Positions 47,384-56,550 of a stretch of 64,000 nucleotides of DNA are shown piece by piece (position 1 is the stretch's first letter; each line of letters opens with the position of its first letter). Origin of the DNA: Anatilimnocola floriformis (GTDB lineage Bacteria; Planctomycetota; Planctomycetia; Pirellulales; Pirellulaceae); NCBI RefSeq assembly GCF_024256385.1, contig NZ_JAMLFW010000001.1, positions 6,190,602-6,254,601 on the forward strand, given 5' to 3'. The position numbers and the translations under genes are program-made. Under the pieces are notes generated by a model. That model was not told the DNA's origin, did no database searches, and worked only from the letters and a program-made list of their open reading frames with translations.

Positions 47384-48862
47384 TCAGCTCATCGCTACGG
47401 TAACCGTCTTATTCTCGAGGTAACCCTTCAAACCTTCTTCGCCGAGTTCGCGGCCCTGGCCTGAGAACTTAAAGCCACCGAAGGGGGCAGCCGCATCGAA
47501 GACGTCGTAGCAGTTGACCCACACCGTGCCGGCGCGGAGCTTGTTGGCGAGGGAGTGGGCCTTGCCGATGTCGCGGGTCCACACGGCGGCGGCCAGGCCG
47601 TAGAGGGTGTTGTTGGCACGGGCGGCGATTTCGTCGAGGCTCTTGAACTTCAGCACCGACATGACCGGGCCAAAGATTTCTTCCTGGGCGATCTTCATGT
47701 CGTCCTTTACGTTCGTGAAGAGCGTCGGCTCGACATAGAAACCCTTTTCGCCGAAGCGCTTGCCGCCGGAGAGCAGATTGGCGCCTTCTTGCTTGCCGCT
47801 GTCGATGTAGCCGAGGATCTTGTCGAATTGTTCCTTATCGACCTGCGGGCCTTGCTCGGTGTCGGGATCGAGCGGGTCGCCGAGCTTGCGGGCTTTGTTC
47901 ATCGACATGATGGCGTCGATGAACTTGTCGTGGATCTTTTCTTGCACAAACAGGCGGCTGCCGGCGCAGCAGCATTGGCCTTGGTTGAAGTACAAGCCGA
48001 AGTGCGAGCCGGCGACGGCAGCGTCGATGTCGGCATCGTCGAAGACGATGTTCGGGCTCTTGCCGCCCAGCTCGAGCGTCACGCGCTTCATGGTGTTGGC
48101 TGCGTCGCGCATGATGATCTTGCCGACCTCGGTCGAGCCGGTGAAGGCCACCTTGTCGATGAGCGGATGCTTTACGATCGCGCCGCCAGCCGTTGGTCCA
48201 TAGCCGGGAACGACGTTGATCACGCCGTCGGGAATGCCGGCCTTCTGTGCGAGTCGCGCCACGCGGAGACAAGTGAGCGGCGTTTGCTCGGCAGGCTTCA
48301 TCACGATGGTGCAACCGGTGGCAAGGGCCGGGCCCCATTTCCACGCGGTCATCAGCAGCGGGAAATTCCAAGGAATAATCTGCCCAACCACACCGACCGG
48401 TTCGGGCCGTGTGTAACAGAAGTAGTTACCGCGGATCGGCACGGTCTTGCCGTGAATCTTGTCGGCGAAGCCGGCGTAGTAACGGAGGCAATCGATCGTC
48501 AGCGGCAGGTCGGCGTTGCGGGCATCGCGAAACGGCTTGCCGTTGTCGAGCGATTCGAGCGCGGCGAGTTCATCGATCTCGGCTTCCATCAGGTCGGCGA
48601 GCTTCAGCATCAGTCGGCCGCGGTCACGCGCGTCCATCTTGCTCCACTCACCGCTATCGAATTGCTTGCGAGCAGCCTTGGCGGCCGCATCGATATCGGC
48701 AGCGTCACCTTCAGCGACATCGGCGATCAACTCCTCGGTAGCCGGGTTGTACGTGGCGAATGTCTTGCCGCTCTGCGCTGGCACCCACTGGCCGTCGATG
48801 AAGCAAGTCGTCTGCTGAATCTTTGGGCGGGCGATTTTTTTGGAAGGGGTCGCGGTAGCCAT
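47384..48862 (-). CDS. NAD(P)-dependent aldehyde dehydrogenase
   Basis: Enzyme of 492 residues that oxidises aldehydes to acids. The Rossmann region has FTGSTEVGK, the catalytic Glu is in LELGGKSPN and the catalytic Cys in [14 protein letters not shown]. The N-terminus [20 protein letters not shown] and the C-terminal [18 protein letters not shown] fit betaine/retinal aldehyde dehydrogenase-like subgroups. Cytosolic. It stands alone; the substrate is unknown. A short hairpin CGTGGC/GCCACG lies just after its stop. Confidence 0.95.
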   Translation of the reverse strand: MATATPSKKIARPKIQQTTCFIDGQWVPAQSGKTFATYNPATEELIADVAEGDAADIDAAAKAARKQFDSGEWSKMDARDRGRLMLKLADLMEAEIDELAALESLDNGKPFRDARNADLPLTIDCLRYYAGFADKIHGKTVPIRGNYFCYTRPEPVGVVGQIIPWNFPLLMTAWKWGPALATGCTIVMKPAEQTPLTCLRVARLAQKAGIPDGVINVVPGYGPTAGGAIVKHPLIDKVAFTGSTEVGKIIMRDAANTMKRVTLELGGKSPNIVFDDADIDAAVAGSHFGLYFNQGQCCCAGSRLFVQEKIHDKFIDAIMSMNKARKLGDPLDPDTEQGPQVDKEQFDKILGYIDSGKQEGANLLSGGKRFGEKGFYVEPTLFTNVKDDMKIAQEEIFGPVMSVLKFKSLDEIAARANNTLYGLAAAVWTRDIGKAHSLANKLRAGTVWVNCYDVFDAAAPFGGFKFSGQGRELGEEGLKGYLENKTVTVAMS

Positions 48863-49047
48863 CGATCGAACTCCGAGGAAGAGGAAGATGTGTTCGGGCT
48901 GGTGTCTCTTAGTATTCTATGCGCAACGGCCGAGCTGGTGGGTAGTTGAATGGGCCAGAATTCAGCAGCGACAACAACCCTGAAAACCGCACTCCGGTCA
49001 GTTACAATAAAGTCTTCTGATCTTTCCTGATTCTCACGAGCGATGGC

Positions 49048-49785
49048 ATGCGTTCCGCCTACTTCTCCGTTCTCTGTTCGATCCCTGGTGTTCTGCTGGC
49101 AGCTGCCATCGTCGGCTGTGGTCAGGGGGAATACGACGCCCGCGCCGGCGGCGCCAAAGCCGCCATCACTCGCCGGGCCAACGAAGGGCCGCAGGAACTC
49201 GCCAAGGACTACGCCACCGTGCGGAGCGCCGCAGGCTCATCAGGGCTCAAGGTCCGCTTTCCCTCACTGCTGACGGCCCAGACGACATCGCTCGATGCTT
49301 CCAAACCGGGGGCCAAATTGCTGCAGGCCGACCTCCCCGGATTTTGTTACACGATGCAACGGCCGCTGGCCGATGATGCTGGAAAGACCATCCCGGCCTA
49401 CTGCTATCTGTATTTCGTCCCCAAGGCGGAAGCGGATAACTTGCATAACCTAGTGCAAGCCGCGGCTGCGATGGCAGGGGGCGGGGCCTGGGGCGACAAC
49501 CCACCCGTGAAAGCCCCGACTGGCGACATTGCGGTGAAATTCCTCAAGTGCGCCGGGGATATGGAATTCGAAGTCAACGGCGCCAACGAACGGCTGCCGG
49601 GACAGATCGAAGTCTATTCCTTCGATGCCGGAGCCAATCGGGTGATCGTCGCCTGGCGGGCCGCAACTTCCGTCGATACCAAACACAAACTATTTGCCGC
49701 CGTAAAATCATCGATGGCATCGGTCCAGCTCGATGGTCCCGCGCCGGCCGCTCCCGCCGCTCCAGCACCCGCGGCAGGAAGTTAA
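49048..49785 (+). CDS. Predicted lipoprotein, hypothetical
   Basis: Unrecognised 245-residue protein. The N-terminal signal ends in a lipobox-like VLLAAAIVGCGQGE (Cys at about 24), so lipid anchoring is likely. The mature part has no known motif; it ends in an Ala/Pro-rich tail (PAPAAPAAPAPAAGS). The ATG at 49048 is chosen; another ATG 5 bp upstream is in a different frame. A small cytosolic gene follows after 45 bp. Confidence 0.75.
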   Translation: MRSAYFSVLCSIPGVLLAAAIVGCGQGEYDARAGGAKAAITRRANEGPQELAKDYATVRSAAGSSGLKVRFPSLLTAQTTSLDASKPGAKLLQADLPGFCYTMQRPLADDAGKTIPAYCYLYFVPKAEADNLHNLVQAAAAMAGGGAWGDNPPVKAPTGDIAVKFLKCAGDMEFEVNGANERLPGQIEVYSFDAGANRVIVAWRAATSVDTKHKLFAAVKSSMASVQLDGPAPAAPAAPAPAAGS

Positions 49786-49830
49786 GCACCGCTCACCTTC
49801 ACTCCCCCACTCACGGAGCACTTTCCCGTC

Positions 49831-50112
49831 ATGGCCGAGTACACGAAATTCCAGCAGAACGCGATCAAGAATTTCTACGACAATCGCGACACGATCGCCC
49901 TACAGCGCGTGCAAGAGCTGGTCACCGAGCTGTACCTGTCGGAAGGCAAGAAGCTGCAAAAGAACTGGGACAGCGTGATCCTGCACTTGTCGAAACTAAA
50001 CGTCGACAAGAAGACGCTCGACCATCTGCGCAAAGAAGCCAAGCCTGAACTCGTGGCAACGCTGATCACCAAGATGCTCAACAAGCAAGACGCGACGCCG
50101 GTGAAAAAGTAA
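49831..50112 (+). CDS. Small hypothetical helical protein
   Basis: Unrecognised 93-residue protein that is strongly helical and charged: FQQNAIKNFYDNRDTIALQR, then VQELVTELYLSEGKKLQKNW. No signal peptide, Cys or catalytic motif. It may share the transcript of the lipoprotein gene. Good codon use and a clear ATG support a real gene. Confidence 0.75.
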   Translation: MAEYTKFQQNAIKNFYDNRDTIALQRVQELVTELYLSEGKKLQKNWDSVILHLSKLNVDKKTLDHLRKEAKPELVATLITKMLNKQDATPVKK

Positions 50113-50131
50113 ACGTCGCATTTCGTCGTAG

Positions 50132-50208
50132 GCCGGAACAAGCGGTACTCCGCGCTGTTCCGGCATGAAGTGCTAACAAAGCCGGAACTGCACAAGTTAA
50201 TTCCGGCT
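50132..50208. repeat. Two GCCGGAAC hairpins in tandem (REP-like)
   Basis: First hairpin: GCCGGAACA at 50132-50140 with TGTTCCGGC at 50156-50164. Second: AGCCGGAA at 50180 with TTCCGGCT ending 50208. Both share the GCCGGAA core. They fill the gap between convergent genes and follow a GTAG. Confidence 0.7.
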
Positions 50209-50214
50209 GACTTC

Positions 50215-50883
50215 TTACTTATCTCGCACGGCCATAAAGCTCTTCACCAGGCCGGCAACTCGCTCATCAATGAGCTTCGCATCGGGAAACATCCCGGCAA
50301 ACTCGCGGCGATTGAGCAGTTGAATCTCGCGAGCGTAACCGATGGCTTCTTCATCGGTCTTGGCCTTCGGAAACCAACCGAGCTGAAAGCGCTTCAGCAG
50401 AAACACCTTCGTCCGTTCCGGCAAAAACTGAAACCCGGGGAACAGGAAGTGGGGCTCGATCGGGAAGTACCGATTCGGCGTCTGCACGAAATAGCGCACG
50501 CCCACGCGGCGAATTTCGTTCGCCATCCGCAGCTGATCGGCAGCGCCGCCGACGTGTTCGATCACGCTGTTCGAAAACGCCAGATCGAACTCACCATCGC
50601 CGAACTGCGACAGATCGCGAGCATCGCCCACGATCCAGCGAAACCGCTCGTCGGGCTCTTGAGCCGGATAGATGTTGATGACCGTGAAGTCGAGGTCGTC
50701 GCGGTCGGCCAGGTCCATCATCTTCCAAAACGTATCGGTGCCGCCGACATCCAGAATCCGCAGCGGCTTGGCGGCGCTCTTTTCAGCGCCATCGATCACT
50801 GCCATCAAGTGCGCCAGTCGCGCTCGGCGAGCCCGATAAGCAAAGGACTGTTTATTCTGAAAATCAGCTTGAGCAGTAGACAT
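50215..50883 (-). CDS. Class I SAM-dependent methyltransferase
   Basis: The 222-residue methyltransferase starts at ATG 50883 (MSTAQADFQNKQSF). Motif I is RILDVGGTDTFWKM, the acidic loop follows in FTVINIYPAQ, and motif IV is FDLAFSNSVIEHVGGAADQL. A C-terminal YFVQTPNRYFPIEPHFLFPG is typical of small-molecule methyltransferases of the UbiE/type 11 group. The substrate is unknown. A longer start at 50922 is possible but has no support. Confidence 0.88.
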   Translation of the reverse strand: MSTAQADFQNKQSFAYRARRARLAHLMAVIDGAEKSAAKPLRILDVGGTDTFWKMMDLADRDDLDFTVINIYPAQEPDERFRWIVGDARDLSQFGDGEFDLAFSNSVIEHVGGAADQLRMANEIRRVGVRYFVQTPNRYFPIEPHFLFPGFQFLPERTKVFLLKRFQLGWFPKAKTDEEAIGYAREIQLLNRREFAGMFPDAKLIDERVAGLVKSFMAVRDK

Positions 50884-50991
50884 GCGCGTAGACCTGTGGT
50901 GCTGGAGACGTACGGTCTGCAAGCTTAGGTCACGGCACGCCGGCTGGTCTGAAAAAAGGGCTGCGGCGGACGGCTGTAGCGATCAGAAGGA

Positions 50992-51261
50992 TTAGTCAGC
51001 CCCCAGATCTCTCCACGTGCAATCGGGATGAATGCGGCAGTATTCGACATTGAATTGGTCAGCGACGATCCGGCGTACCTTGAGAGCAATGTCTCGCTTC
51101 GTGCCAGCGGGTAAGGCGGCCATAAACTCGTCGTCGCTGATCGGCGGAGCACTCGTTGCGAACGGCTCCTGTTCCGCTCTGGATGCGAGGTGCGCCAAGA
51201 GCAGGAGTGCTGCAGGAATGGCAATCGCAAACGCGATCGCCCCCCAGTCGCTGGTGTTCAT
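50992..51261 (-). CDS. Small membrane-anchored hypothetical protein
   Basis: The 89-residue protein has one N-terminal hydrophobic helix (IAFAIAIPAALLLLAHLA) and a charged C-terminal domain with two Cys (YCRIHPDC). No family is recognised. It lies downstream of the MORN-like gene on the same strand, 84 bp apart, and may be part of the same unit. Confidence 0.6.
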   Translation of the reverse strand: MNTSDWGAIAFAIAIPAALLLLAHLASRAEQEPFATSAPPISDDEFMAALPAGTKRDIALKVRRIVADQFNVEYCRIHPDCTWRDLGAD

Positions 51262-51345
51262 CGTTTCGTCTCCAGGTTTCTGCTAGGGAATTTCTTTTTC
51301 TCCGGCCAGTACATTCGTAGCGCGCGAGCACCGAAACGCCAACAA

Positions 51346-52533
51346 TCAATCCGCATGCCGCCGTTTGATGATCAGCCTGTTGCCCTGTTGCTCGACGTAG
51401 CAGTTCTCACGGTCCAAATGATGACCGAGCAGGTCCCGCCGCGGCCGAGGTGGATTGGGTCCACGCATGGGAGTGGAGAACAGGCGATGTTCTTCGGAAT
51501 CGATCAAGTTAACCGAAACGAAGATGATCAGCGACTTGCCAAACTCCGGCTCGAACATTTTGCTGAACCGCGCGGCAGGGTGCCAGATGCTGAATTGATC
51601 GGCTGCGACTTCCTCAAGCCAGAAGTTTTCTTGTCGGGAGCCCGGATCGAAGCAAACGTCGTAAACGCCCGTGCGATCTTGCCAGTCGAGAGACTTCGCC
51701 GTAATCGGGACAAAGTTCAAAGCATTAAAGCGAAAGGCCAGTGTGTGATCATTTTCCAGAGCATCGGCGAGCAGGACTTCGCCCAAAGTTAATTCTGAAA
51801 ACTCCGCGTTCTCAAAAGGCAGATGATTGTCAGATTGAACCACCAGCCGAGTTGCGCCAACCGAAAACTGAATCTGTGCATATAAGCACCACTCTGCGTG
51901 TAGCTCCGCGCGCCGACCCACTTTTTGATCGAGCTTGCAGCGAAGTTCGCTATCCGGCACGTGGCCGTCGAGCCAATGAGCGAGCGCTGAATCGATGGAC
52001 TGATCGTTCCACTTCACTAGTTTCCCAAGGTTGTATTCGGCCGACTGCAACTCCCGCCCGTCCGGCGCTGCCCAAGTTCGCCGGCCATGACGCTTGCCTG
52101 CCTTCCATTCCGCCCGCATGATCACGTCGGCCGTCGTCGTTACCCACTTGCCGTGATTCTCTCCCTGCTGAAAGCTTCCTTCGATTCGACGCTTCTTGTC
52201 AATATTTAAAAAAGGCCCATGCCGCTTACGGTTCAGATAACGGTTTTCGATAACGACCTGGTCATTCATCCAGGCCCGCTCCAAGCGCTCCTCGCCTTCG
52301 TCAAAAAAACGCTCAACTAGGTGAGTCTTCTTCGAATACCCGCGTGTTTCCCAGCCATGCTTGACCGGCTTGCCATTCCAGCCGCGGTGGTAATGGCTGC
52401 TGAAGCCCAGGCCCCCTTCCTCCCAAGGCCAGCGATAGATCGTCAAGCCGATTCCCACGACGGTCATCAGCAGCAGTAGGGCACGCAGGCCGAATTGAAA
52501 CCGCCAAGATCGTAGGGAAAGGAAGTGGAGCAT
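51346..52533 (-). CDS. Membrane-anchored MORN-like protein
   Basis: The 395-residue protein begins with a short cytosolic stretch and a membrane helix typical of planctomycete proteins (FGLRALLLLMTVVGIGLTIY). The next 140 residues show YwqK/MORN-like repeats: KRHGPFLNIDKKRRIEGSF, ENHGKWVTT and KRHGRRTW. MORN repeats usually mediate protein or lipid contact. The C-terminal half is unrecognised. A small membrane protein gene follows. Confidence 0.65.
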   Translation of the reverse strand: MLHFLSLRSWRFQFGLRALLLLMTVVGIGLTIYRWPWEEGGLGFSSHYHRGWNGKPVKHGWETRGYSKKTHLVERFFDEGEERLERAWMNDQVVIENRYLNRKRHGPFLNIDKKRRIEGSFQQGENHGKWVTTTADVIMRAEWKAGKRHGRRTWAAPDGRELQSAEYNLGKLVKWNDQSIDSALAHWLDGHVPDSELRCKLDQKVGRRAELHAEWCLYAQIQFSVGATRLVVQSDNHLPFENAEFSELTLGEVLLADALENDHTLAFRFNALNFVPITAKSLDWQDRTGVYDVCFDPGSRQENFWLEEVAADQFSIWHPAARFSKMFEPEFGKSLIIFVSVNLIDSEEHRLFSTPMRGPNPPRPRRDLLGHHLDRENCYVEQQGNRLIIKRRHAD

Positions 52534-52558
52534 CGCGTTCTTCTTGCGCTACTTCGTC

Positions 52559-53107
52559 TCACGGTTTCTGCCACGGAATCTCTTTCTCTCCGGCCAGCAC
52601 GTTTGTCGCGCGAGCGGCCACGAAGAGGTAATCGCTGAGCCGGTTGAGATAGCGGATCAGCAATTCCGAAATCTCGATGTTCGGTTCGTTGGCGAGCGTG
52701 ACCAAGCGGCGTTCGGCGCGGCGGCAGACTCCGCGAGCAATGTGGATGGTGCAAGCGCCGCGGTTGCCTGCTGGCAAAATGAACTGCCGGAGCGGCGGCA
52801 AGTGCGTTTCGAGTTCATCAATGGCTTGCTCGAGCGCGGCGACGTGCGTTCCCGAGATCCAAGCCGTGCCCATTTTCACCGGATCGGGAGTGGCGAGCTC
52901 GGCGCCGACGGCGAAGAGTTCGTTTTGCACGGCGGCCAGGGTTTGCTCGATGGCGGGCGGGAGCGGTTCGCAGCGCGCCAAACCGAGTACGGCGTTCAGT
53001 TCGTCGACCTCGCCGTAGGCTTCGATCCGCGGATTGTCCTTGCGGACGCGGGGGCCGGCGAAGAGGCCTGTTTCACCGGTGTCGCCGGTCTTGGTATATA
53101 TTTTCAT
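52559..53107 (-). CDS. pduO: Cob(I)alamin adenosyltransferase, PduO type
   Basis: Transfers the adenosyl group of ATP to cob(I)alamin to make coenzyme B12. The 182-residue length is typical. The N-terminal ATP site is MKIYTKTGDTGETGLFAGPR, then DELNAVLGLAR and the conserved RGVCRRAERRL and YLNRLSDYLFVAAR motifs. It is divergent from the TolB-like gene with 36 bp between starts, leaving no room for a cobalamin riboswitch upstream. No other B12 genes are in the window. Confidence 0.95.
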   Translation of the reverse strand: MKIYTKTGDTGETGLFAGPRVRKDNPRIEAYGEVDELNAVLGLARCEPLPPAIEQTLAAVQNELFAVGAELATPDPVKMGTAWISGTHVAALEQAIDELETHLPPLRQFILPAGNRGACTIHIARGVCRRAERRLVTLANEPNIEISELLIRYLNRLSDYLFVAARATNVLAGEKEIPWQKP

Positions 53108-53143
53108 GATTGGCTACGTGTATTCCCGCCTGGAGAAATCGAT

Positions 53144-54217
53144 ATGCGATTGCGTTGTTTGTTGGCCGCTGTGTTGTTGGCGTTTCCCGCATTGCTCGCG
53201 GCGCAACCGCCGGGCGTCGATCCGTCGAAGGGTCCGCCTGCCGAGTCGATCGAAAAGAAATTCCTCTCGAACGTGCAGCAGGTGACGCGCGGCATGGTGA
53301 AAGCCGGCGAAGGTTACTTCTCGCCCGATGGCAAGACGATCGTCTACCAGGCCCAGCCGCTCGACTATCCGTTTTATCAGATTTTTATCCAGACACTGCC
53401 GGATGGCGTGCCACACCGAATCAGCACCGGTCGCGGCCGCACGACGTGCGCGTACTTCTCGCCCGATGGCACGAAGATCATGTTTGCGTCGAGCCATCTC
53501 GATCCGAACATGACCAAGACCGAAGAGGACGAAAAGAAAACGCAGGAAGAAAATAAGCGGCTCGGCCGTCGGCCACGCTACTCGTGGGATTTCGATCCCT
53601 ACACCGAAATTTTTGAGTGTGATCTGCAAGGTGGCAACCTGAAGCGGCTGACCGACTCAAAGGGCTACGACGCTGAAGGTGCCTACTCGAAGGACGGCAA
53701 GCTGATTGCCTTCTGCAGCGATCGCGATGGCGATCCCGATTTGTATGTGATGAACAGCGACGGCACGAATGTGCGGCAGCTGACCAACGAGCCTGGCTAC
53801 GACGGCGGGCCGTTCATTTCGCCCGATCAAAAATGGGTGATCTTCCGCAGCGACCGCAAAAAAGCTGAGCACCTGCAGATTCACGTCATTGGCATCGACG
53901 GCAAAAACGACACCGCCCTGACCGACATCAACGGCGTGTGCTGGGCGCCGTACTGGCACCCGACCGAGCCCTACATCATCTGGACCGGCGCCGATCACAC
54001 CGATCCCAACGCCCGGCCGAACTACGATCTGTGGCTCGCCAAGTACGAAGCGAAGGACGGCAAGTTCTCGATCGGCGAAAGAATCCGCGTCACCGACTTC
54101 CCCGGCGCCGACGTGCTGCCGGTCTTCTCGCCCGATGGCAAGAAACTGATGTGGACCAGCGGCCGCACGGAAGATCGCAGCAGTCAGCTGTTCATCGGGG
54201 ATTTTCGTCTTCCGTAG
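53144..54217 (+). CDS. Exported TolB/PD40-type beta-propeller protein
   Basis: The 357-residue protein starts at ATG 53144 with signal MRLRCLLAAVLLAFPALLAA. The body has repeated propeller blades with the PD40 pattern: YFSPDGKTIVYQ, YFSPDGTKIMFAS, AYSKDGKLIAFCSDRDGDPD, FISPDQKWVIFRSDR and VFSPDGKKLMWTSGR. It probably binds proteins or ligands outside the cytoplasm. The last codons are CTT CCG followed by TAG, and that TAG belongs to the terminal repeat of the RAYT unit, so the original C-terminus may have been longer. Confidence 0.85.
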   Translation: MRLRCLLAAVLLAFPALLAAQPPGVDPSKGPPAESIEKKFLSNVQQVTRGMVKAGEGYFSPDGKTIVYQAQPLDYPFYQIFIQTLPDGVPHRISTGRGRTTCAYFSPDGTKIMFASSHLDPNMTKTEEDEKKTQEENKRLGRRPRYSWDFDPYTEIFECDLQGGNLKRLTDSKGYDAEGAYSKDGKLIAFCSDRDGDPDLYVMNSDGTNVRQLTNEPGYDGGPFISPDQKWVIFRSDRKKAEHLQIHVIGIDGKNDTALTDINGVCWAPYWHPTEPYIIWTGADHTDPNARPNYDLWLAKYEAKDGKFSIGERIRVTDFPGADVLPVFSPDGKKLMWTSGRTEDRSSQLFIGDFRLP

Positions 54218-55125
54218 GCGCAGTCACTCCGTGACTCGCAACAGGTGTTTGGCAGCGCGCGACAAGAACTGCGCGCTGCTTGACGTCAAACTCTGTTTAA
54301 GTCGCAGTTCTGCTCTTATCTTGATATGCCGGAATTTCCCTTTCAGTGTTTTGATCCGAATCAAGACCACACGATTGTTTGGAAGCGGCTGCCGCATTGG
54401 GCCCAAGCCGGAACAATTTGTTTCATCACATGGCGGACTGCTGACTCGTTCCCACGCGACTTGGTGGAAAAATTTATTGCTCGTCGCGAAGAGCTACTTA
54501 GACAACTGAGCATCGATCCCCGCGGTGACTGGCGGCAGTCAATCCAAAAATTGCCAACCGCAATCCGCGAGCGGACGCAATGGGAACTATTCGCGAACTG
54601 GGACGAGCAACTCGATCTAGCAGCTGGAGCTTGTGTCTTACGCGAGCCAGACCTCTCCGAAATTGTGCTGAATAGCCTGCTGCATTTCGACAATGATCGG
54701 TATTTTCTCACCGATGCCGTTGTGATGCCGAACCATGTCCACTTGCTGGTAGCGTTTCGCAGCGAAGCGATGCTGGTGACGCAATGCAAGTCGTGGAAGA
54801 GATATACCGCTACGAAGATTAACCGTTGGTTGCGAAACAAAAACTATTCGACAAATTCGGGGATAATGCCCGTCTCGGCGAGCGGCGAGTTCTGGCAAGT
54901 TGATCAGTTCGATCACCTCGTGCGTTCACCTGACGAGTATGCCAGGTACCGTCGCTACATTGCCGAGAACCCAGAAAAGGCGGGACTCGTGGCGGGAAGC
55001 TACCGCTATTATTCAAAACCGATCTCAGGTTCAATTACACCGTGACACGCAGTCGAAGTGTTCTCAGCCGATTCGACTTCCTCTAGCCAAACAACTGTTG
55101 CGAGTCACGGAGTGACTGCGCCTAC
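54214..55125 (+). mobile_element. RAYT unit with 40-bp terminal inverted repeats
   Basis: The ends 54214-54253 and 55086-55125 are inverted copies with one mismatch in 40. Each starts GTAGGCGCAGTCACTCCGTG and has an internal AGTCAC/GTGACT hairpin, the mark of a REP. A second hairpin (CAGCGCGC/GCGCGCTG) follows the left end. Between them lies one transposase gene. The full 912-bp unit lies between two genes whose stop codons fall inside the repeats. Confidence 0.9.
54326..55045 (+). CDS. REP-associated tyrosine transposase (RAYT)
   Basis: The 239-residue IS200/Y1-type HUH nuclease is known to act on REP hairpins. HUH motif: VVMPNHVHLLVAF with His-X-His. The catalytic Tyr is expected in the later YARYRRYIAENPEKAGL helix, and EFWQVDQFDHLVRS is the conserved link. 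The N-terminal FITWRTADSFP fits the family. Long TIR-like REPs at both ends show that it sits in its own repeat family. Start ATG 54326. No second gene accompanies it. Confidence 0.92.
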   Translation: MPEFPFQCFDPNQDHTIVWKRLPHWAQAGTICFITWRTADSFPRDLVEKFIARREELLRQLSIDPRGDWRQSIQKLPTAIRERTQWELFANWDEQLDLAAGACVLREPDLSEIVLNSLLHFDNDRYFLTDAVVMPNHVHLLVAFRSEAMLVTQCKSWKRYTATKINRWLRNKNYSTNSGIMPVSASGEFWQVDQFDHLVRSPDEYARYRRYIAENPEKAGLVAGSYRYYSKPISGSITP

Positions 55126-56550
55126 ACTTGGCAAGCGAAGCACAAAGCAACTTCCTGGGCCATCGACGGGTTCGCAGGTGAGTTCGCCGCCGAGGGCGGT
55201 GGCGATGCGAGCCGCGATGGCGAGGCCCAAGCCGGTGCCGGCGATGCCTGCCTTGCGGGCGTTCGGCGAGCGGAAGAAGGGCTCAAAGATCGCCGTCCGT
55301 TCGCTGGCGGGAATGCCAATGCCTTGATCCTGCACGGCAATGATGGCCGCGTGTTTCGATTGCCGAACTTCCACCGTCACCGGCGTGCCGGGCTCGCTGT
55401 ATTTGAGCGCGTTGCTCACCAGGTTTTCAAGCAGCTGACTAAGAAGCGCCGGCGAAGCCGTGATCTCGGCTGGCTGCAGCGATTGAAAATGCAAGTCAGT
55501 GGCGCGCGGGTGCTTTTCGAAGCGCTGCAGAAATGATGGGAGCCACGATTTAAGCGAGATTTGCTCGGCCGTCGGCGCGGCTGCCTCTCCTTCGGCCCGC
55601 GCGAGAAAGAGCAGACTCTCGACGACTTGCTGCATTTCAGTGGTTTGCTCCAACAGCACACTCAGCGTCCTGGCATGTTCTTCCGCGGTGCGCGGTCGGC
55701 GAAGCGCGACTTCAATCTGTCCCCGAATGGCGGCGAGTGGCGTGCGGAGTTGATGGGCTGCATCGCCGGTGAATCGCCGTTGCTGACCGAGTGTTTTGAA
55801 AAGTTCATCGAGCACTGCATTGAACGCGACTCCGAGCTCGGCGAGTTCATCGCCAGTTTTCGCGACAGGGATTCGCTCCGTCGAGAATTGACCATTCGTC
55901 GAAGCGAGACTCATCTCCCGCGCATCGTCGGCCATCGTCCGAACAGGCCGAAGCGCCGCCGCGCAAAAGCGATGACCGACCACGGCAGCGATCAGCCAAG
56001 TGCCGATCGGCAGGACGATAACCAGCAGCGAAACCCAGCGGAGATTGGCATTCAGATCTTCAGGCGAACGGCCAACAGTGACCACCAGCGCAGCCCGCTC
56101 CAGCGCGTCCCGTTCTTCGATCGGCTTGGGATGTTCAGCCGCGAGCCGATGCTGCAACACTCGCCAGTTCCCCAAATCGAGCGAATCGGCGTGCTCCTCC
56201 TGGTGCAACTGCTCGCCGTATTTCAGCAGCTCATCGTCGAGTGATTTGCCGGGCGTGATGTTCTGCGACCGCGTGACGATTTTGCCCGCTTCGTCGAAGA
56301 TCGCCCAACGAATGTCCTCCAGGCCATCCTCGCTGCCGAGATGGATCGTGTGATCCGACGGCTCGAACTTCACATCGTCTTCTTCCACTTCAACGGCAGC
56401 CGTCAGTTGATGCAGCGCGGCGTGCAACTGTCGCTCGAACTGCCGATGAAGTTGCTGCGACACGAGGACATACATCGTGACGGAATAAATGGCCAGGATG
56501 ACGGCGAGCGCGACGAGAAAGAACGCCGAGACGCGGTTGACGAGCGACAT
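55105..56550 (-). CDS. Sensor histidine kinase, class I
   Basis: The 481-residue two-component sensor has TM1 at residues 8-30, an extracytoplasmic region of about 130 residues and a second TM (LLVIVLPIGTWLIAAVVGHR). HAMP follows, then HisKA with DAAHQLRTPLAAIRGQIEVAL (phospho-His) and HATPase with NLVSNALKYSEPG, DQGIGIPA and GTGLGLAIA. The start abuts the regulator stop with no gap. The last six residues (VGAVTP) and the stop are encoded inside the RAYT unit's right repeat, so the C-terminus was altered by insertion. The stimulus is unknown. Confidence 0.93.
   Translation of the reverse strand: MSLVNRVSAFFLVALAVILAIYSVTMYVLVSQQLHRQFERQLHAALHQLTAAVEVEEDDVKFEPSDHTIHLGSEDGLEDIRWAIFDEAGKIVTRSQNITPGKSLDDELLKYGEQLHQEEHADSLDLGNWRVLQHRLAAEHPKPIEERDALERAALVVTVGRSPEDLNANLRWVSLLVIVLPIGTWLIAAVVGHRFCAAALRPVRTMADDAREMSLASTNGQFSTERIPVAKTGDELAELGVAFNAVLDELFKTLGQQRRFTGDAAHQLRTPLAAIRGQIEVALRRPRTAEEHARTLSVLLEQTTEMQQVVESLLFLARAEGEAAAPTAEQISLKSWLPSFLQRFEKHPRATDLHFQSLQPAEITASPALLSQLLENLVSNALKYSEPGTPVTVEVRQSKHAAIIAVQDQGIGIPASERTAIFEPFFRSPNARKAGIAGTGLGLAIAARIATALGGELTCEPVDGPGSCFVLRLPSVGAVTP

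Noticed and set aside
52559..53143. Possible cobalamin riboswitch before the adenosyltransferase gene
   Set aside because: Only 36 bp separate the two divergent starts, too short for the riboswitch.
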